A DNA stretch of 64,000 nucleotides from CAVVAL01 sp963742725 (GTDB lineage Bacteria > Actinomycetota > Actinomycetes > Mycobacteriales > Cryptosporangiaceae), in the NCBI GenBank assembly GCA_963742725.1, contig CAVUMX010000004.1, positions 682,001 to 746,000 of the forward strand. The letters run 5' to 3'. Positions 6,914-15,353 of this stretch are shown here, in pieces. The translations under genes and the position numbers were made by a program. Positions within the stretch are counted from its first letter, which is position 1. Each line of letters starts with the position of its first letter. The notes under the pieces are model-generated. The model saw nothing but the letters and a program-made list of their open reading frames with translations. It did not search any database and was not told the DNA's origin.

Positions 6914-9871
6914 TCAGGTCGCCGTGAGGAAGAGGGCTTCGCCGGGCCGGGCGCCGCTCGCGCGGTCCTGAAGGAGCGTGATCCCGGCCGCGAGCTGCCA
7001 GGCCGCCTCGCTGAGTTGGCGGTCGTGGCGGTCCCGGGCTTCGACTCCGATCACGAGCGCGTAGAGCCGGGCCGTGTCCGCCCCTGAAGCGGTCTGGCGG
7101 GCGACGATCGGGCGCGCCACGTGGTGCAGCCGCGATCCGAGCACCTGGAGGACCGGCGCGTCCACGCGCGCCACCGCGCCGCGAACCATCGCCAGGCACT
7201 CCGGCAACGAGTCGAGCACCACGTCCGTCGCCTCTGGCCGGTCGCGGATAGCGGTGGTGACGAAGCACCTGAGCGGGTCGTCGTCAAGGAGGAGGCCCAA
7301 CCGCATCATGTCCGCGACACCGTCGCCGAGCGCGCCGCTGACCGATCGATAGCAGGCCTGCGCGCTGGTGAACCGGCCGAAGTTGTTGTTGATGAACCGG
7401 TCGAGGATCTCTTGGTCCGTGCCGATGCGGATGGCCGTGGGGGATCGGCCCCGCGAGTGGGCGCGATGGATCGCCGCGGACTCGGCCCTGCTCATGGCGG
7501 TCACGGCCTGGTCGGCGAGTCTGGCCATTTCGCCCGTGTCGACGTGGGCCTGCCCGGCCGCCGGCTCCAGGACGGCGAGGTGCTTGTTGCCGGATCCGGC
7601 CGCTGCCAGAGCCTTCTCGATCGTCAGGAGCGTTGGGGCGTCGCCGCGCTGCGCCAGCCGGGCCTCCGCGAGGTGGAACAGGATCGTCTCGTCCTCGATG
7701 CCGCGTGCCAGCAGGGTGAGGAGCAGGTCACCGCAGTCGCCGTACCTGCGGGACGCGGCGCGGGTGGCGAGGTCGTCACCGCTGGCACGGACGGCCGCCG
7801 CCGTCCGGAACAGCGTCCGGGCGTGCAGCAGGAAGAGCGCCGTGAGCAGGTCCTGTGCGGCCTTTCCGTCCTCGCGGATCCGGGCGGAGAGATCCGCGGT
7901 GGACACGCTCAGCGGATCCTCGGCGCCGCTCGTCGTCCATCGGTGCAGCGGTGGGTCGCCGGGCGTCGATGGCCCCCAGTAATGGTGCGTGGCCAGGACC
8001 GGACGGTCGCGGAGGGAGTCCAGATCGGTGCCGGCGGTCAGGTCGACCCGGACGCCGAGCCCGTTGGCCCAGGCCACGAACGTCTCGGCGTCGGACGGCC
8101 ACACGCCCGTGACGGGCGCCGACGACAACGGTGCGGGCTGCCCGCCGTCCGGATGAGGGGTTTGGGTGTCTTTCAGGAACAGCCAGTAGAGGTCCTGCGG
8201 CACCGGCCGGGCGTAGACCCGTCGCCCGTCGCCGGCCGGAAGCGACGGGTTCAGGCGGTAGCGGAGCAGGATGCCGGCGATCAGGCGCCGGTACTCGCGG
8301 TCGGCGCCGTCGCGGAAGGCGGCGGCCACGGTCTCGTCGAGGCGTGCGCGCACGTCCGGCTCGACGTGGGTCGCGGCGGCCGCGCATTCGAACGCGAGGC
8401 TGAGCGCGTCCGGCGTGTCCGTCTCGATGCAGGCACGGAGCAGGGTGCTCGGGTCCGACCCGGTGGCGTAGAGGAGCTGGGTCTCCCGCCACCACGGCTC
8501 GCCGACGGCGTCGACCAGCACCTGTTCGAGTCCTTTGTCGACGATGTGGCGGACGGTCAGGTACTCCTGGAAGCTGCGGTGCGCGAACGCGTACCGGCCG
8601 CGGCGGACCTCGACGAGCAGCCCGTTGACGGCGACCTCGCGGAGCGTGACCGGCAGGAGCGCAGGGGCGGCGTCGCCGGCGGACACCTCGTTGACGGTCG
8701 CCACGCTCATGTCGAAGGCCAGCGCGGCGAGCGCGGCCTGTGTGGCCTCGACGTCGTGGGAGCCCGGCCGGCGCGACAGCACGCCGGTGCAGACGTTGGC
8801 GTACAGCTCGGCCCGGTTCTCGGGCAGCGCGCCGCCCTGGCGGTGTGCCAGGACCATCATCGTCAGCAGGAGCGGGTTCGCCGTGAACTCGTAGAGGTCC
8901 GGACGGCTGCTGAGCCGGGCGAGCAGGTTCCCGGCCACGGCCGCCGGATCGCCGTTGGCAGGAGGCAACGCGCGGTACATGCCGTCGACGAAGTCCCGCA
9001 CCTGCTCGTCGGTGAGGCTGCGGGTCTCCAGGGTGGTCGCGCCGGTGACGGGCGCGAGCCGGTAGTCGTGCGGACGGGACGTCACGAGGAAGTCGTTGCG
9101 CGGGTACTGGTGGACCTGGCGCTGCACCCAGTCCCGGGCGGCGTGGTCAGCGTGGTCCGCGGGGACCTCGTCGAGCCCGTCGAGCAGCACGACGCAGCGC
9201 CCGCGCTCCAGGCGGCGCCGCAGCCAGTCCCGGGGCTCCCGCTCGGCCAGTTCCCCGATGCTGGTGCGCCAGAGCTGCCACAGGGGCGCGTCGGCGTTGA
9301 TCTCGTCGGCGTGGCGGCGCAGCTCCAGCAGCACCGGGACCCGGCGCCTCCGCGCGCCGGCCAGCGTGCGCGCGACGTGCCGCAGCAGCGTGGTCTTGCC
9401 GGTACCAGGTCCGCCGATCAGCGCCGCCACGGTCGGGTCCGGGCCGTCGACGAAGTCCCAGATGGACCGCCGGGTCCGCGCGTCGTCGGCGGACAGCAGA
9501 CCCGTGGGCACGGTGCCGGCCGGGCTCGGCGCCACCTGGACGTCGACGAACACGGTGTCCAGGCTGATCGGGTATTCGGGAGTGGTCACCAGCCCGCGTG
9601 CGTCGACCGCGTGGGTCATCTGCCGGACGAACGCGCGGTACCGGCCGGCGAAACGCAGGGACCCGCGGCGGGACGGTTTCGCTCGCCACCAGGCCCACAC
9701 CAGCGGCAGCAGCACCAACGCGATCGCGAGTGGCGCCAGCTCACCCTGCACGATGCTGGCGGCGGCCGGCTGGTCGCCGGCGGTGTGGATCCGGCGGAGG
9801 AACCACACCGTCCCGCAGACGATGGCTGCGACTGCGGCCAGAGCCGCCACATCGCGGCGGCCCAGTCTCAT
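6914..9871 (-). CDS. Membrane-anchored NACHT-domain NTPase
   Basis: 985 residues. Two hydrophobic segments (about 8-25 and 46-63) precede the NTPase and should anchor it in the membrane. The NACHT domain has Walker A IGGPGTGKTT at 152-161 and Walker B VVLLDGLDEV at 227-236. The double-acidic DGLDE form is typical of NACHT STAND ATPases. The roughly 550-residue C-terminal part has no motif I recognise and may be the sensor region. STAND proteins oligomerise when a ligand binds; bacterial NACHT proteins include antiphage and stress-signalling members. No effector nuclease or protease domain is visible. The ATG at 9871 is used because upstream codons lack protein-like composition. It is divergent from the PAP2 gene. 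Confidence 0.8.
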   Translation of the reverse strand: MRLGRRDVAALAAVAAIVCGTVWFLRRIHTAGDQPAAASIVQGELAPLAIALVLLPLVWAWWRAKPSRRGSLRFAGRYRAFVRQMTHAVDARGLVTTPEYPISLDTVFVDVQVAPSPAGTVPTGLLSADDARTRRSIWDFVDGPDPTVAALIGGPGTGKTTLLRHVARTLAGARRRRVPVLLELRRHADEINADAPLWQLWRTSIGELAEREPRDWLRRRLERGRCVVLLDGLDEVPADHADHAARDWVQRQVHQYPRNDFLVTSRPHDYRLAPVTGATTLETRSLTDEQVRDFVDGMYRALPPANGDPAAVAGNLLARLSSRPDLYEFTANPLLLTMMVLAHRQGGALPENRAELYANVCTGVLSRRPGSHDVEATQAALAALAFDMSVATVNEVSAGDAAPALLPVTLREVAVNGLLVEVRRGRYAFAHRSFQEYLTVRHIVDKGLEQVLVDAVGEPWWRETQLLYATGSDPSTLLRACIETDTPDALSLAFECAAAATHVEPDVRARLDETVAAAFRDGADREYRRLIAGILLRYRLNPSLPAGDGRRVYARPVPQDLYWLFLKDTQTPHPDGGQPAPLSSAPVTGVWPSDAETFVAWANGLGVRVDLTAGTDLDSLRDRPVLATHHYWGPSTPGDPPLHRWTTSGAEDPLSVSTADLSARIREDGKAAQDLLTALFLLHARTLFRTAAAVRASGDDLATRAASRRYGDCGDLLLTLLARGIEDETILFHLAEARLAQRGDAPTLLTIEKALAAAGSGNKHLAVLEPAAGQAHVDTGEMARLADQAVTAMSRAESAAIHRAHSRGRSPTAIRIGTDQEILDRFINNNFGRFTSAQACYRSVSGALGDGVADMMRLGLLLDDDPLRCFVTTAIRDRPEATDVVLDSLPECLAMVRGAVARVDAPVLQVLGSRLHHVARPIVARQTASGADTARLYALVIGVEARDRHDRQLSEAAWQLAAGITLLQDRASGARPGEALFLTAT

Positions 9872-10009
9872 CGTCCCAGACTGCCGGACTTTCGTGGGGC
9901 GAGCTACGGATCCTGCCGGGTACCGGCCGCCCGGACGACGCGCCTCGCCCGAACGGATGGCGCCGCATCGCCCGTTTCGCGAAGTTAGCGAATCGCCGGT
10001 GAGCGTGCG

Positions 10010-10948
10010 GTGAGCGCGGGCGCGATGAGCGCCGTCCAATCTGGAGGTTCGGCGCCGGCCCCGAACGGGTATGGCCCGTCCGTGCGCATCCTGCTGAGCC
10101 TGGTCCTCGCCGTCGTCGCCGCCGCCCAGGCGTACGGTGTGCTCGCCGTGCGGCGCCATTTCGTCTTCACCGAGGACGGGCAGCGGCTGGACTGGATCGC
10201 GATCAGCGGCAACAGCATCGGTGCCGACCGCATCGACGAGCTGGTGTACACCGTCCTCGACGGCGTGACGATCACGACGGTCGTGGGCGCCACCGTCGTG
10301 GTCTTCTTCGTCGCGTTGATGCGGCGGCGGTTCCTGCTGGCCACCGCCGCGGTTGGGCTCGTCGCGGGCGCGAACCTGACCACGCAGTGGATCAAACACG
10401 GCACCGACCGGCCGAACCTGGGCATCGACCCGGAACGCTTCGGCGCGGGCAACAGCCTGCCCAGCGGCCACACGACGATCGCGGCGTCGATCGCGGTCGC
10501 GCTGGTCCTCGTGCTGCCGTCGCGGGTTCGCCCGTTCGCGGCGGTCGCCGGAGCCGTCTACGCCGCCGTGGCGGCGGTCGCCACGATGTCGGCCGGGTGG
10601 CACCGGCCCAGTGACGCGGTGGCGGCCGTCCTCGTCGTCGGCGCGTGGGCGGTCGCGGTGGGAGCGGTGCTGGTCCTGCTCCAGCCCGGCGACGCCGAAC
10701 CGGTCACCCACGGGCGGACCGCGCTCGGGTTGGCCGCCGTCGCGGTGGTGGCGTTCGCCGTGGCCGCCGTGGCGCTGCTGTGGGTCGGTGACGGGCTCGC
10801 GGCCGAGCCCGATCAGCTCGCCCGGCGGGAGCTGTTCGCCGTGTACGCAGGCGCGGCGGCGGTCATCGCCGGCACCTGCGCGGCCGTGATGGCGCTGCTC
10901 CTGGCGATGGTCCACCGGATCGTCCCGGACGCCGGTACACCGCTGTGA
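10010..10948 (+). CDS. PAP2-superfamily membrane phosphatase
   Basis: 312 residues if the GTG at 10010 is used, or 307 from the ATG at 10025; neither has a convincing ribosome site. There are about six to seven hydrophobic segments. The three phosphatase motifs are visible: KHGTDRPNLG (K-x6-RP), PSGH, and a GWHRPSD motif that supplies the catalytic His. Family members dephosphorylate undecaprenyl or other lipid pyrophosphates outside the membrane. The 138-bp gap to the NACHT gene is the shared divergent promoter region. The gene reads toward the cell-wall-type operon starting at 11088 with a 139-bp gap, so a link to peptidoglycan lipid carriers is plausible but not shown. Confidence 0.8.
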   Translation: MSAGAMSAVQSGGSAPAPNGYGPSVRILLSLVLAVVAAAQAYGVLAVRRHFVFTEDGQRLDWIAISGNSIGADRIDELVYTVLDGVTITTVVGATVVVFFVALMRRRFLLATAAVGLVAGANLTTQWIKHGTDRPNLGIDPERFGAGNSLPSGHTTIAASIAVALVLVLPSRVRPFAAVAGAVYAAVAAVATMSAGWHRPSDAVAAVLVVGAWAVAVGAVLVLLQPGDAEPVTHGRTALGLAAVAVVAFAVAAVALLWVGDGLAAEPDQLARRELFAVYAGAAAVIAGTCAAVMALLLAMVHRIVPDAGTPL

Positions 10949-11087
10949 CCTGCGGATAGCTTTCCGTAACGGACCTCTACCGAATGGCCGATGCGGGCCG
11001 TCCGAATCTGTCGCTCGTCCGATGCCGGGGGCCTCCACCTGCGGCGACGCTTCTGGCATGAGCAACGGACCATGCCATGGAGGCCAG

Positions 11088-12062
11088 ATGACAGTCACTC
11101 GTGACGACGTCGAGGAGGCCGCCGGCTGGCTGAGCGGTCAGGTCGTGCGCACCCCTGTGGTCCGGGTCGTCTCGCTCGACCGCGCGGCCGGCGTCCGGAT
11201 CTGGTTGAAGGCGGAGAATCTCCAGACCTCCGGCGCGTACAAGGCGCGCGGCGCGCTGCGTGCCGTGGGCCAGGTGGCCACCGAGAGCTGCACCGGCGGC
11301 GTCATCGCGCAGAGCACCGGCAACCACGCGCTCGCGGTCGCGATGGCCGCCCAGCGGTACGGCATGGACGCCACGCTCGTGCTTCCCACCGACGCCGCCC
11401 CGAGCAAGATCGTCAAGGCACGGGCGAGCGGCGCGACCGTCATCCTCGCGGGCACCACGCTCGCGGACCGCCTCGCCGTCGTCGAGGACCTGCGCGCGTC
11501 CACCGGGCACGCGGTCGTGGACGCCTACGACCACCCGGACGTCATCGCCGGCCAGGGCACGGCCACGCTGGAACTGGTGCAGGACACGGCCCACCTGGAC
11601 GCCGTCGTCGTGCCGGTCGGTGGCGGCGGGGGAGTCGCCGGCGCGTGCCTCGCGGTGGACGGCCAGCCGGTCGAGGTCTTCGGCGTCGAACCGGACGGGT
11701 GCGACTCGCTGCGGCGCAGCCTGATCGCCGGCCGCCGGGTGACGGTCGAGCCGGCGCCGACGCTCGCCGACGGCCTCCGCCCCTCCCTCGTCGGCCGCCT
11801 GCCGTTCGAGATCGCGCGCGACCGGATCGCGGGCGTCGTGACCGTCGACGACGACGCCATCGCCGACGCCCTGCGCCTCGCCCTGTTCCACGCCCACCTC
11901 GTGGTGGAGCCGTCCGCCGCGGCCGGACTGGCCGGTGCCATCCGGCTCGCCGCGGAGCACTCGTTCACCGACATCGGTGTCGTCCTCACCGGCGGCAACG
12001 TCGAACCGGCCGTGCTCGCGCGGCTCGTCGGCCCCCGTACCAACCTCGGAAAGGCAAGTTGA
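11088..12062 (+). CDS. Fold-type-II PLP enzyme (serine racemase / Ser-Thr dehydratase family)
   Basis: 324 residues. SGAYKARGA carries the Schiff-base lysine, STGNHA is the substrate loop, VGGGGGVAGA is the glycine-rich phosphate-binding loop, and EPSAAAGLAGA and LTGGNVEP match the C-terminal motifs of threonine dehydratase and serine racemase. The ATG at 11088 follows GGAGG by 5 nt; an upstream in-frame start at 11022 lacks one. It opens a four-gene operon and overlaps the ligase start by one base. In that setting a racemase supplying D-serine or another D-amino acid is attractive, but dehydratase activity fits the same motifs. Confidence 0.85.
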   Translation: MTVTRDDVEEAAGWLSGQVVRTPVVRVVSLDRAAGVRIWLKAENLQTSGAYKARGALRAVGQVATESCTGGVIAQSTGNHALAVAMAAQRYGMDATLVLPTDAAPSKIVKARASGATVILAGTTLADRLAVVEDLRASTGHAVVDAYDHPDVIAGQGTATLELVQDTAHLDAVVVPVGGGGGVAGACLAVDGQPVEVFGVEPDGCDSLRRSLIAGRRVTVEPAPTLADGLRPSLVGRLPFEIARDRIAGVVTVDDDAIADALRLALFHAHLVVEPSAAAGLAGAIRLAAEHSFTDIGVVLTGGNVEPAVLARLVGPRTNLGKAS

Positions 12063-13147
12063 TGACGCGTCTGCGTGTAGGTGTCCTGTTCGGTGGGCCG
12101 TCGGCCGAGCACGAGGTGTCGTGCGCGTCCGCGCTGGCCGTGCTCCGGGCGTTGGATCCCGAACGGTACGAGCCAGTCGCCATCGGGATCACCCGCGACG
12201 GGCGGTTCCTGCTGGTGCCCGAGCAGCTGCCGGAGTCGCCGGGCGGCGGGCCGGCGATCGAGGACCGTCTCGAGGTGGCCGGTGAGCCCGTGGAGCTGCG
12301 GTCGGGGCGTCCCGAGCGGCGCGCGCTGGTGACTTCGGTGGAGCGTCCGGAGAAGGTGCTGGCCGAACTCGACGTCGTGTTCCCCGTCCTGCACGGCCCG
12401 TTCGGCGAGGACGGCGTGATCCAGGGCTACCTCGAAGCGCTCGGCGTGCCGTACGTCGGGTGCGGGATCGTCGCGTCGGCCGTCGGCATGGACAAGGTCG
12501 CGATGAAGCGCGCGTTCATCGCCGAGGGCATCCCGGTCACCCCCCATGTCTGGACGGACGAGACCCGCTGGCGCGACGGCGTCCGGCCCGGGACCGAAGG
12601 CCTGCGCCGGCCGCTGTTCGTGAAGCCGGCCAACATGGGCTCGTCGATCGGCATCTCGCGGGTGGACGACGGCGACGACCTCGACGCCGCGATGGAGACC
12701 GCGTTCCGCCACGACACGGTCGTGCTGGTCGAGCAGGGCGTCACCGCGCGGGAGATCGAGTGTGCGGTCCTGGGCGGGACCCGTCCGGAGGCGTCCGTCG
12801 TGGGCGAGGTCGTCGTCGCGGGTGGCTGGTTCGACTACGAACAGAAGTACTTCGGTACGGACGACCCGATGATCGTCCCCGCTGACCTGCCGCCGTACGT
12901 GGTCGAGCAGGTGCGCGAGCTGTCCGTGCAGGCGTTCCGGGCCGTCGGCGGCTGGGGCCTGGCACGCGTGGACTTCCTCTACGACGAGGCGGCCGGCCAG
13001 CTCTACGTCAACGAGCTGAACACGATGCCGGGCTTCACCGCCCACTCCATGTACCCCAAGGTGTGGGCCGCCGCCGGACTGTCCTACCCGGACCTCCTGA
13101 CCCGCCTCGTCGACCTGGCGTTCGAGCGCGCGGGGGCGGCTCGATGA
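12062..13147 (+). CDS. D-alanine--D-alanine ligase family protein
   Basis: 361 residues with the ATP-grasp fold: LFGGPSAEHEVS at the N-terminus, VKPANMGSSIGISRV in the centre and VNELNTMPGFTAHSMYP near the C-terminus. It joins two D-amino acids with ATP for peptidoglycan precursors. The omega loop reads WFDYEQKYFG, keeping the tyrosine equivalent to E. coli DdlB Tyr216, whereas VanA-type D-Ala-D-Lac ligases have a different loop with His. The SMYP motif also follows ordinary Ddl enzymes rather than the SRYP of resistance ligases. Specificity for D-Ala-D-Ala is therefore most likely. It overlaps the VanX-like gene by four bases (ATGA). Confidence 0.9.
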   Translation: MTRLRVGVLFGGPSAEHEVSCASALAVLRALDPERYEPVAIGITRDGRFLLVPEQLPESPGGGPAIEDRLEVAGEPVELRSGRPERRALVTSVERPEKVLAELDVVFPVLHGPFGEDGVIQGYLEALGVPYVGCGIVASAVGMDKVAMKRAFIAEGIPVTPHVWTDETRWRDGVRPGTEGLRRPLFVKPANMGSSIGISRVDDGDDLDAAMETAFRHDTVVLVEQGVTAREIECAVLGGTRPEASVVGEVVVAGGWFDYEQKYFGTDDPMIVPADLPPYVVEQVRELSVQAFRAVGGWGLARVDFLYDEAAGQLYVNELNTMPGFTAHSMYPKVWAAAGLSYPDLLTRLVDLAFERAGAAR

Positions 13148-13803
13148 TCCTCCTGTCCGATCCACGGATCCCCGAGGTGCCGGTGAGCGACTGCGGCGAG
13201 CGGCTGGTCGACGTGCGCGAAGTGCCCGAGCTGCTGCTCGACGGCCGCGCGGCGGACGACACCGGCGCGTACGCCCGGCTCCGGTCCGGCGTGGTGGAGC
13301 GGCTGCTCGCGGCGCAGTCGGCGCTCCCGGTGGGCGTCCGGTTGCTGGTGATCGAGGGGTACCGTCCGCTCGACGCGCAGCGCACGATCATCGACACGTA
13401 CGAGAACGAGCTGCGCCGGCTGCACCCCGGCTGGAGCGACGAGCGGCTGCACGTGGAGACGAGCAAGTTCGTCTCGCCCGTGGACGTCGCCCCGCACTGC
13501 ACCGGCGGCGCCCTCGACGTCACGCTGTGCACGCACGACGGCGAAGAACTCGACATGGGGACGGCCGTCGACGACACCCCGGAGGCCAGCCGCAACGCCT
13601 GCTTCACCGCCGCGCGGAACCTCCCGTGGCTGGCCCGCCGCAACCGTCAGATCCTGATCGGCGCCCTGGCCAGCGTCGGACTGGTGAACTACCCCACCGA
13701 GTGGTGGCACTGGTCCTACGGCGACCGGTACTGGGCCTTCATGACACGCGCCGAGCACGCCCGGTACGAACCGCTCGAACTGGCCTCGGCGTTGGCGGCC
13801 TGA
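13144..13803 (+). CDS. VanX-like D-Ala-D-Ala dipeptidase (peptidase M15D)
   Basis: 219 residues, close to VanX length, with no signal peptide, so it should be cytoplasmic. Zinc ligands and catalytic residues are in place: HCTGGALD gives His118 and Asp125, EWWH gives Glu186 and His189, and EGYRP supplies the conserved Arg74. VanX enzymes hydrolyse free D-Ala-D-Ala so that altered dipeptides enter the cell wall. Finding it co-translated with a ligase that looks D-Ala-D-Ala specific is contradictory for a resistance cassette. A recycling or regulated-turnover role is possible. No vanHA or vanRS genes are adjacent. Confidence 0.88.
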   Translation: MILLSDPRIPEVPVSDCGERLVDVREVPELLLDGRAADDTGAYARLRSGVVERLLAAQSALPVGVRLLVIEGYRPLDAQRTIIDTYENELRRLHPGWSDERLHVETSKFVSPVDVAPHCTGGALDVTLCTHDGEELDMGTAVDDTPEASRNACFTAARNLPWLARRNRQILIGALASVGLVNYPTEWWHWSYGDRYWAFMTRAEHARYEPLELASALAA

Positions 13804-14834
13804 TGACGGCGCTGGCCACCGCCGCACCCGTGACCAGCCGCACGACCTGGGCCGACACCGCCAAGGGCGCCTGCATCCTGCTGGTCGTGCTGTGGCACGT
13901 GATCATGAAGCACTACCTCCAGGTCGACTGGAAGCTCGGCGTGCCGATCCCCGGTGCGTGGGGTGCGGCGGGTGAACAGCTCCTGCCGCTGCGGATGCCG
14001 CTGTTCTTCACGATCTCCGGCATGTTCGCGGTCGGCGCGGTGGGCCGTTCCTGGCGCGTCCTGGCCAGGTCGAAAGTCGCGAAGTTCCTGTACCTCTACG
14101 CGCTCTGGCTGATGATCCACACGGCCGTGCTCAGCGCCGTGCCGGACTTCGACACCGCCCGCGCGACCGGTCCGCTGGAGTTGCTGGAACAGCTCACGAT
14201 CACCCCGTCGAACCTCTGGTACCTGTACGCCCTGGCGCTGTACTTCGCCATCGCGAAGGCGGCCCGACGCGTGCCGGTGCCGGTGCTGCTGGGCGCGGCG
14301 TTCCTCCTCTCGGCGACGGCCTCGGCCGGGCTGCTGGACGTCCCGGGCAACCGCGCCGGCGTCTACCAGAACCTGATCTTCTTCCTGATCGGACTGCACT
14401 ACCGGCCGCTGTTCGAGAAGCTGGCTGAGGTCGCCACCTGGCGGCGGCTCGCGGCGGGCGCCGCCGGGTACGCGGTGCTGCTCGGGGCCATGGCGGCCCT
14501 TGGCGCGAAGACGTGGTTCGGCGTCTGGCCGGCGGTGTGCGTGCTGGCGACCGTCCTCGGCGTGACAGCGGCGGCACTGGTGAGCAACTGGCCGCTGGGG
14601 TCAGGGCTCGCCAGCCTCGGGCGGCGGACGCTGCCGATCTACGTACTGCACATGCCTGTGCTCGCCGGGCTGCACTGGCTGCTGCTCGAACCGCTGTCGA
14701 CGGCCGGCGCGGGCTGGCAATGGGTGGCGGCGCTGGCCGAACCGGTGCTGCTGACCGCCGTGGTGGTCGCGGCCTGCCTCGGCCTGCACCGGGCGCTGCT
14801 CGCGGCCCGCGCACGGTGGCTGTTCCAGCTCTGA
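13803..14834 (+). CDS. Acyltransferase-3 family membrane protein
   Basis: 343 residues with about ten predicted membrane spans. The N-terminal WADTAKGACILLVVLWHV carries the conserved His of acyltransferase-3 proteins, which O-acylate sugars or other surface molecules. The start overlaps the dipeptidase stop by one base, so the four genes are translated as a unit. Standing beside a PLP racemase-like gene, it recalls VanT, in which a membrane domain of this family is fused to a serine racemase. Here the two activities are on separate genes and the PLP fold is different. A cell-wall precursor or D-amino-acid role is inferred from context alone. Confidence 0.75.
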   Translation: MTALATAAPVTSRTTWADTAKGACILLVVLWHVIMKHYLQVDWKLGVPIPGAWGAAGEQLLPLRMPLFFTISGMFAVGAVGRSWRVLARSKVAKFLYLYALWLMIHTAVLSAVPDFDTARATGPLELLEQLTITPSNLWYLYALALYFAIAKAARRVPVPVLLGAAFLLSATASAGLLDVPGNRAGVYQNLIFFLIGLHYRPLFEKLAEVATWRRLAAGAAGYAVLLGAMAALGAKTWFGVWPAVCVLATVLGVTAAALVSNWPLGSGLASLGRRTLPIYVLHMPVLAGLHWLLLEPLSTAGAGWQWVAALAEPVLLTAVVVAACLGLHRALLAARARWLFQL

Positions 14835-14838
14835 CGCT

Positions 14839-14872
14839 GTGGGGGTCGTGCCCGCCCAGGCACGACCCCCAC
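14839..14872. terminator. Bidirectional hairpin terminator
   Basis: GTGGGGGTCGTGCC pairs perfectly with GGCACGACCCCCAC across a 6-nt loop. It lies five bases past the acyltransferase stop and seven bases before the stop of the convergent SnoaL-like gene, so it can end both transcripts. Confidence 0.85.
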
Positions 14873-14878
14873 CGGCGT

Positions 14879-15268
14879 CTACGTGCCGATCCAGGCGTCG
14901 AACCCGGCCGCGTCACCGGGCATGTACCACATCTCGGATACCTTCCCGTCGCGGAAGTGGACGACGAAGACCTCGTTGGTCGTGAACGTCTTGCCGTCGC
15001 GCACGAACGTGCCGCGCTGGAGCATGACGCCGTGCTCGTCGTCGGCGAGGTAGGCGTGGTTCTCGAACGAGTAGTCCCCGCCGGCCGCCATGAACCCTTC
15101 GAACAGCTCCTGGAACCTGTCCTTGCCGCGGTACTCGCCGCTCAGCTTGTTGCGTCCGCCGCCGTGGACCACGACGTCGTCCGTGAACTGGGCGAAGAAC
15201 GTCTCCATGTCCTCCTTGAGCATGGCTTCGTCCGCCCGGCGGAGCGTCTCGACGTTAGGGTGCGCCAT
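14879..15268 (-). CDS. SnoaL-like / NTF2-fold protein
   Basis: 129 residues. It has the pattern of small NTF2-fold proteins: an N-terminal helix pair (VETLRRADEAMLKEDMETFF), FTDDVVVHGGG, then beta strands with GKDRFQELFEGF and FRDGKVSEMWYMPGD. Family members bind or isomerise small hydrophobic ligands; many have unknown function. The ATG follows GGGGGAAGG. The upstream LLM oxidoreductase is in the same direction 85 bp away and may share its promoter. No substrate can be assigned. Confidence 0.8.
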   Translation of the reverse strand: MAHPNVETLRRADEAMLKEDMETFFAQFTDDVVVHGGGRNKLSGEYRGKDRFQELFEGFMAAGGDYSFENHAYLADDEHGVMLQRGTFVRDGKTFTTNEVFVVHFRDGKVSEMWYMPGDAAGFDAWIGT

Positions 15269-15353
15269 CGCGCCTTCCCCCTCTCTCCCCGTGCAGGCAG
15301 GAAGTTACGCGCGGCGCGTGGCCCGGACAATCGGTCATCCGGTCGGACAAACG

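Noticed and set aside
6914..9871. Complete antiphage defence island
   Set aside because: Only the NACHT gene is present; flanking genes are a PAP2 phosphatase and a dead EF-G-like gene, with no nucleases or other defence partners.
9872..11098. A 400-codon N-terminal extension of the NACHT reading frame
   Set aside because: The extension is antisense to the PAP2 gene, is rich in Arg/His/Asp without protein-like pattern, and a good start with membrane segments exists at 9871.
11088..14834. Classical vancomycin resistance cassette
   Set aside because: No vanH, vanR or vanS, and the ligase has ordinary Ddl omega-loop and SMYP motifs rather than those of VanA or VanC types.
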